From: an uncultured Nitrospina sp.
GTDB lineage: Bacteria > Nitrospinota > Nitrospinia > Nitrospinales > VA-1
Assembly (NCBI GenBank): GCA_913045445.1
Contig: CAJWQP010000008.1
Coordinates: 1 to 54,307, forward strand
DNA: 54,307 nucleotides
Reading direction: 5' to 3'
Below are positions 52,964 to 54,307 of the stretch, piece after piece. Below the pieces are notes generated by a model that had not been told where the DNA came from, searched no databases, and was given only the letters and a program-made list of their open reading frames with translations. The stretch's first letter is position 1, and every line of letters starts with the position of its first letter. Position numbers and translations under genes: made by a program.

Positions 52964-54307
52964 CTATGCCTTATAACCTTTTGCGCTGGAAAAATCGGTG
53001 TCTGTTGTATCTGCTCCTTTAAGATCGGCATCAGAAAGGTCAGCTTTTGAGAAATTGGCATCGGCCATCTTGGCACCATTCAGGTTGGCCTGGGGTAGCT
53101 TGGCTTGGGAAAAGTTGGCATGTTCCAGGTCTGCCCGATGTAAGTTGGCACCTTTCAGGTTGGCCTGGAGTAGCTGAGCTTTCGTAAGTTTGGCACCTGA
53201 CAAGTCGCTTTCTTCGAGATCGGCATTTTTCAAATTGGCACTACTAATATCAGCTCCCGTCAAAAATGAGTTTTTGATTTGTGCATTTTCCAGAACGGCC
53301 TCTATTAAATCAGCCCGGCTCAGGTCAACGCCGATTAACTTGGCCCCTGTGAGGTCGGTTCCTCTCATATTGCTACCGCTAAGGTCTGCGCCGGAAAGGT
53401 CAACACCAGACAGCTTTCCTTTGCTGATGTTTGCTTTGGTGAGTTGAGCTTTCTGCATACTGGCATTGTTGAGTTTTACTCGCCCAAGATTCGCTCCATC
53501 CAGCTCCACCATTTTCAGTTGGGCATGAGTCAGATCGGCAATATTGAGATCCGCTTCTTGCAGGTTAGAGTCAGTTAAATGTGTTCGCCTAAGGAGAGCC
53601 CCGCCAAGTTTCGCTCGCAGAAGATTTGTTCCTTTAAGAGTTGCGTCTGAAAGATCAGCTCCTGTAAGATCAGCGCGGGTCAAACAGGCATCAGTGAACA
53701 TGGACTTTACAAGTTTTGACCCCTTAAATTGTGCCCGGTTAAAGTTAGTCCCTTTAAATGTTGCCTCAAAGAAAACAGCCATGCTGAGTCTGGAATCTGA
53801 GAAATCGGCATCGGTAAAATTGGCTCCACTCAGTTTAACGCGATTGAAATCGGCTCCTTGTGCCTTTGCATCTGTCAAGTCAACGCGACTGAAATCGGCA
53901 AGACCGCATGTGACCTCATTGAGATTACTCTTTATAAGGGTTGCTCCCACCAGTTTGCATTTTCTTAAATTAGCACGCTCCAACTGCGCTTCGGTCAGGT
54001 CAGCTCCATTGAGTATGCTCTCCTCAAAATTAGCGTCTTCCAGGTTTGCGCGGCAACAACTAGCGTCTGTAAGGTCAGCTTCTGACAAATTGGCATCGGT
54101 TAAATTAACTTCTTGCAGATTTGTTTTGTTCATGGAGACTTTGGATAAATTGGCCCTGTTAAGAATCGCCTTGGTAAGGTTTGCTTTATTCATGCTGATG
54201 CCGAGGAAATTCAAGTCCGACAAATCCAGCTCCGAAAGATCGCAGTCATCAAGAGACGGAACAGGGGAAGTTTTTGTTTCATCCTGCGACTCTTCTCCAT
54301 CCTGCGA
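52964..54307 (-). CDS. Pentapeptide-repeat protein (5' end beyond right edge)
   Basis: The reverse frame is open from the stop at 52964 to the window edge: 447 codons, with the start not seen. A TTG at 54223 is only an internal codon, since SLDDCDLSELDLSDLNFL continues in frame upstream. Almost the whole visible part is an uninterrupted array of A(D/N)Lxx units, roughly 80, which would fold as a long right-handed quadrilateral beta-helix. Near the edge the sequence becomes acidic and Ser/Thr-rich (EESQDETKTSPVPS), suggesting a linker from an N-terminal domain outside the window. One CCRANLED unit and one TCGLADF unit contain cysteines. Short proteins of this fold can mimic DNA; a long one is more likely a scaffold. 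Confidence 0.92.
   Translation of the reverse strand, partial: SQDGEESQDETKTSPVPSLDDCDLSELDLSDLNFLGISMNKANLTKAILNRANLSKVSMNKTNLQEVNLTDANLSEADLTDASCCRANLEDANFEESILNGADLTEAQLERANLRKCKLVGATLIKSNLNEVTCGLADFSRVDLTDAKAQGADFNRVKLSGANFTDADFSDSRLSMAVFFEATFKGTNFNRAQFKGSKLVKSMFTDACLTRADLTGADLSDATLKGTNLLRAKLGGALLRRTHLTDSNLQEADLNIADLTHAQLKMVELDGANLGRVKLNNASMQKAQLTKANISKGKLSGVDLSGADLSGSNMRGTDLTGAKLIGVDLSRADLIEAVLENAQIKNSFLTGADISSANLKNADLEESDLSGAKLTKAQLLQANLKGANLHRADLEHANFSQAKLPQANLNGAKMADANFSKADLSDADLKGADTTDTDFSSAKGYKA

Overview
This window reads as chromosomal DNA of a free-living Gram-negative bacterium of intermediate GC content. Outer-membrane and envelope genes (BamD, ExbB/ExbD, a relic of a two-partner-secretion porin, many exported proteins), a periplasmic tetraheme cytochrome and a three-part tRNA nucleotidyltransferase (DHH + CBS + polymerase) suggest a deep-branching respiring lineage related to Nitrospinota or the former Deltaproteobacteria. 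That placement is inferred from gene content; there is no rRNA in the window. No phage, intact insertion sequence or CRISPR array was seen.

Layout. Position 1-0.8 kb carries the start of a PHP-domain phosphoesterase. 0.9-4.8 kb is an exported redox/proteolysis operon: metallophosphatase-like tetraheme cytochrome, DsbA-like protein, S41 protease and a small protein. 4.8-6.0 kb has two overlapping leucine-rich-repeat genes. 6.1-10.1 kb has tRNA nucleotidyltransferase and a purine permease. 10.4-16.2 kb holds a SurA-N/DsbA fusion, an Mrp ATPase, a DUF4399 protein, a trypsin-like/TPR protein, an M28 peptidase and a Nudix hydrolase. At 16.3-16.8 kb an orphan flgM sits behind a near-consensus sigma-28 promoter. 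17.0-25.8 kb has a DUF1858 protein, rpmB, the (p)ppGpp synthetase/hydrolase, recG, an MFS carrier and an M1 peptidase, followed by a TpsB/FhaC pseudogene.

26.2-28.8 kb is a translationally coupled pair: an SPL-like radical SAM protein with unusual cysteine spacing, and an ABC-class ATPase. 29.0-32.5 kb has a NarX/NarL-like two-component pair and two small exported proteins. 32.7-38.7 kb has a periplasmic SlyD-like isomerase, gltX facing glnS, and a membrane Fe-S oxidoreductase. 38.9-43.1 kb is a run of envelope proteins: a CsgG/LpoB-like protein, an anchored HmuY-like protein, an unknown, DUF420, and four very short membrane proteins. 43.2-48.5 kb has a histidine phosphatase, an ABC ATPase, a TPR protein, M18 aminopeptidase and ExbB/ExbD. 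48.7-51.3 kb has bamD, a sigma-70 factor, plsY and tRNA-Gly and tRNA-Cys. 51.3-54.3 kb has a small gene relic, a decayed tandem copy of the ftsY 3' end, ftsY, and a long pentapeptide-repeat gene running off the right edge.

The most interesting candidates for new biology are the radical SAM/ABC-class ATPase pair and the cluster of tiny membrane proteins around DUF420. The clearest genome-evolution signals are the ftsY tail duplication, the TpsB pseudogene and the two dispersed-repeat-like spacers.
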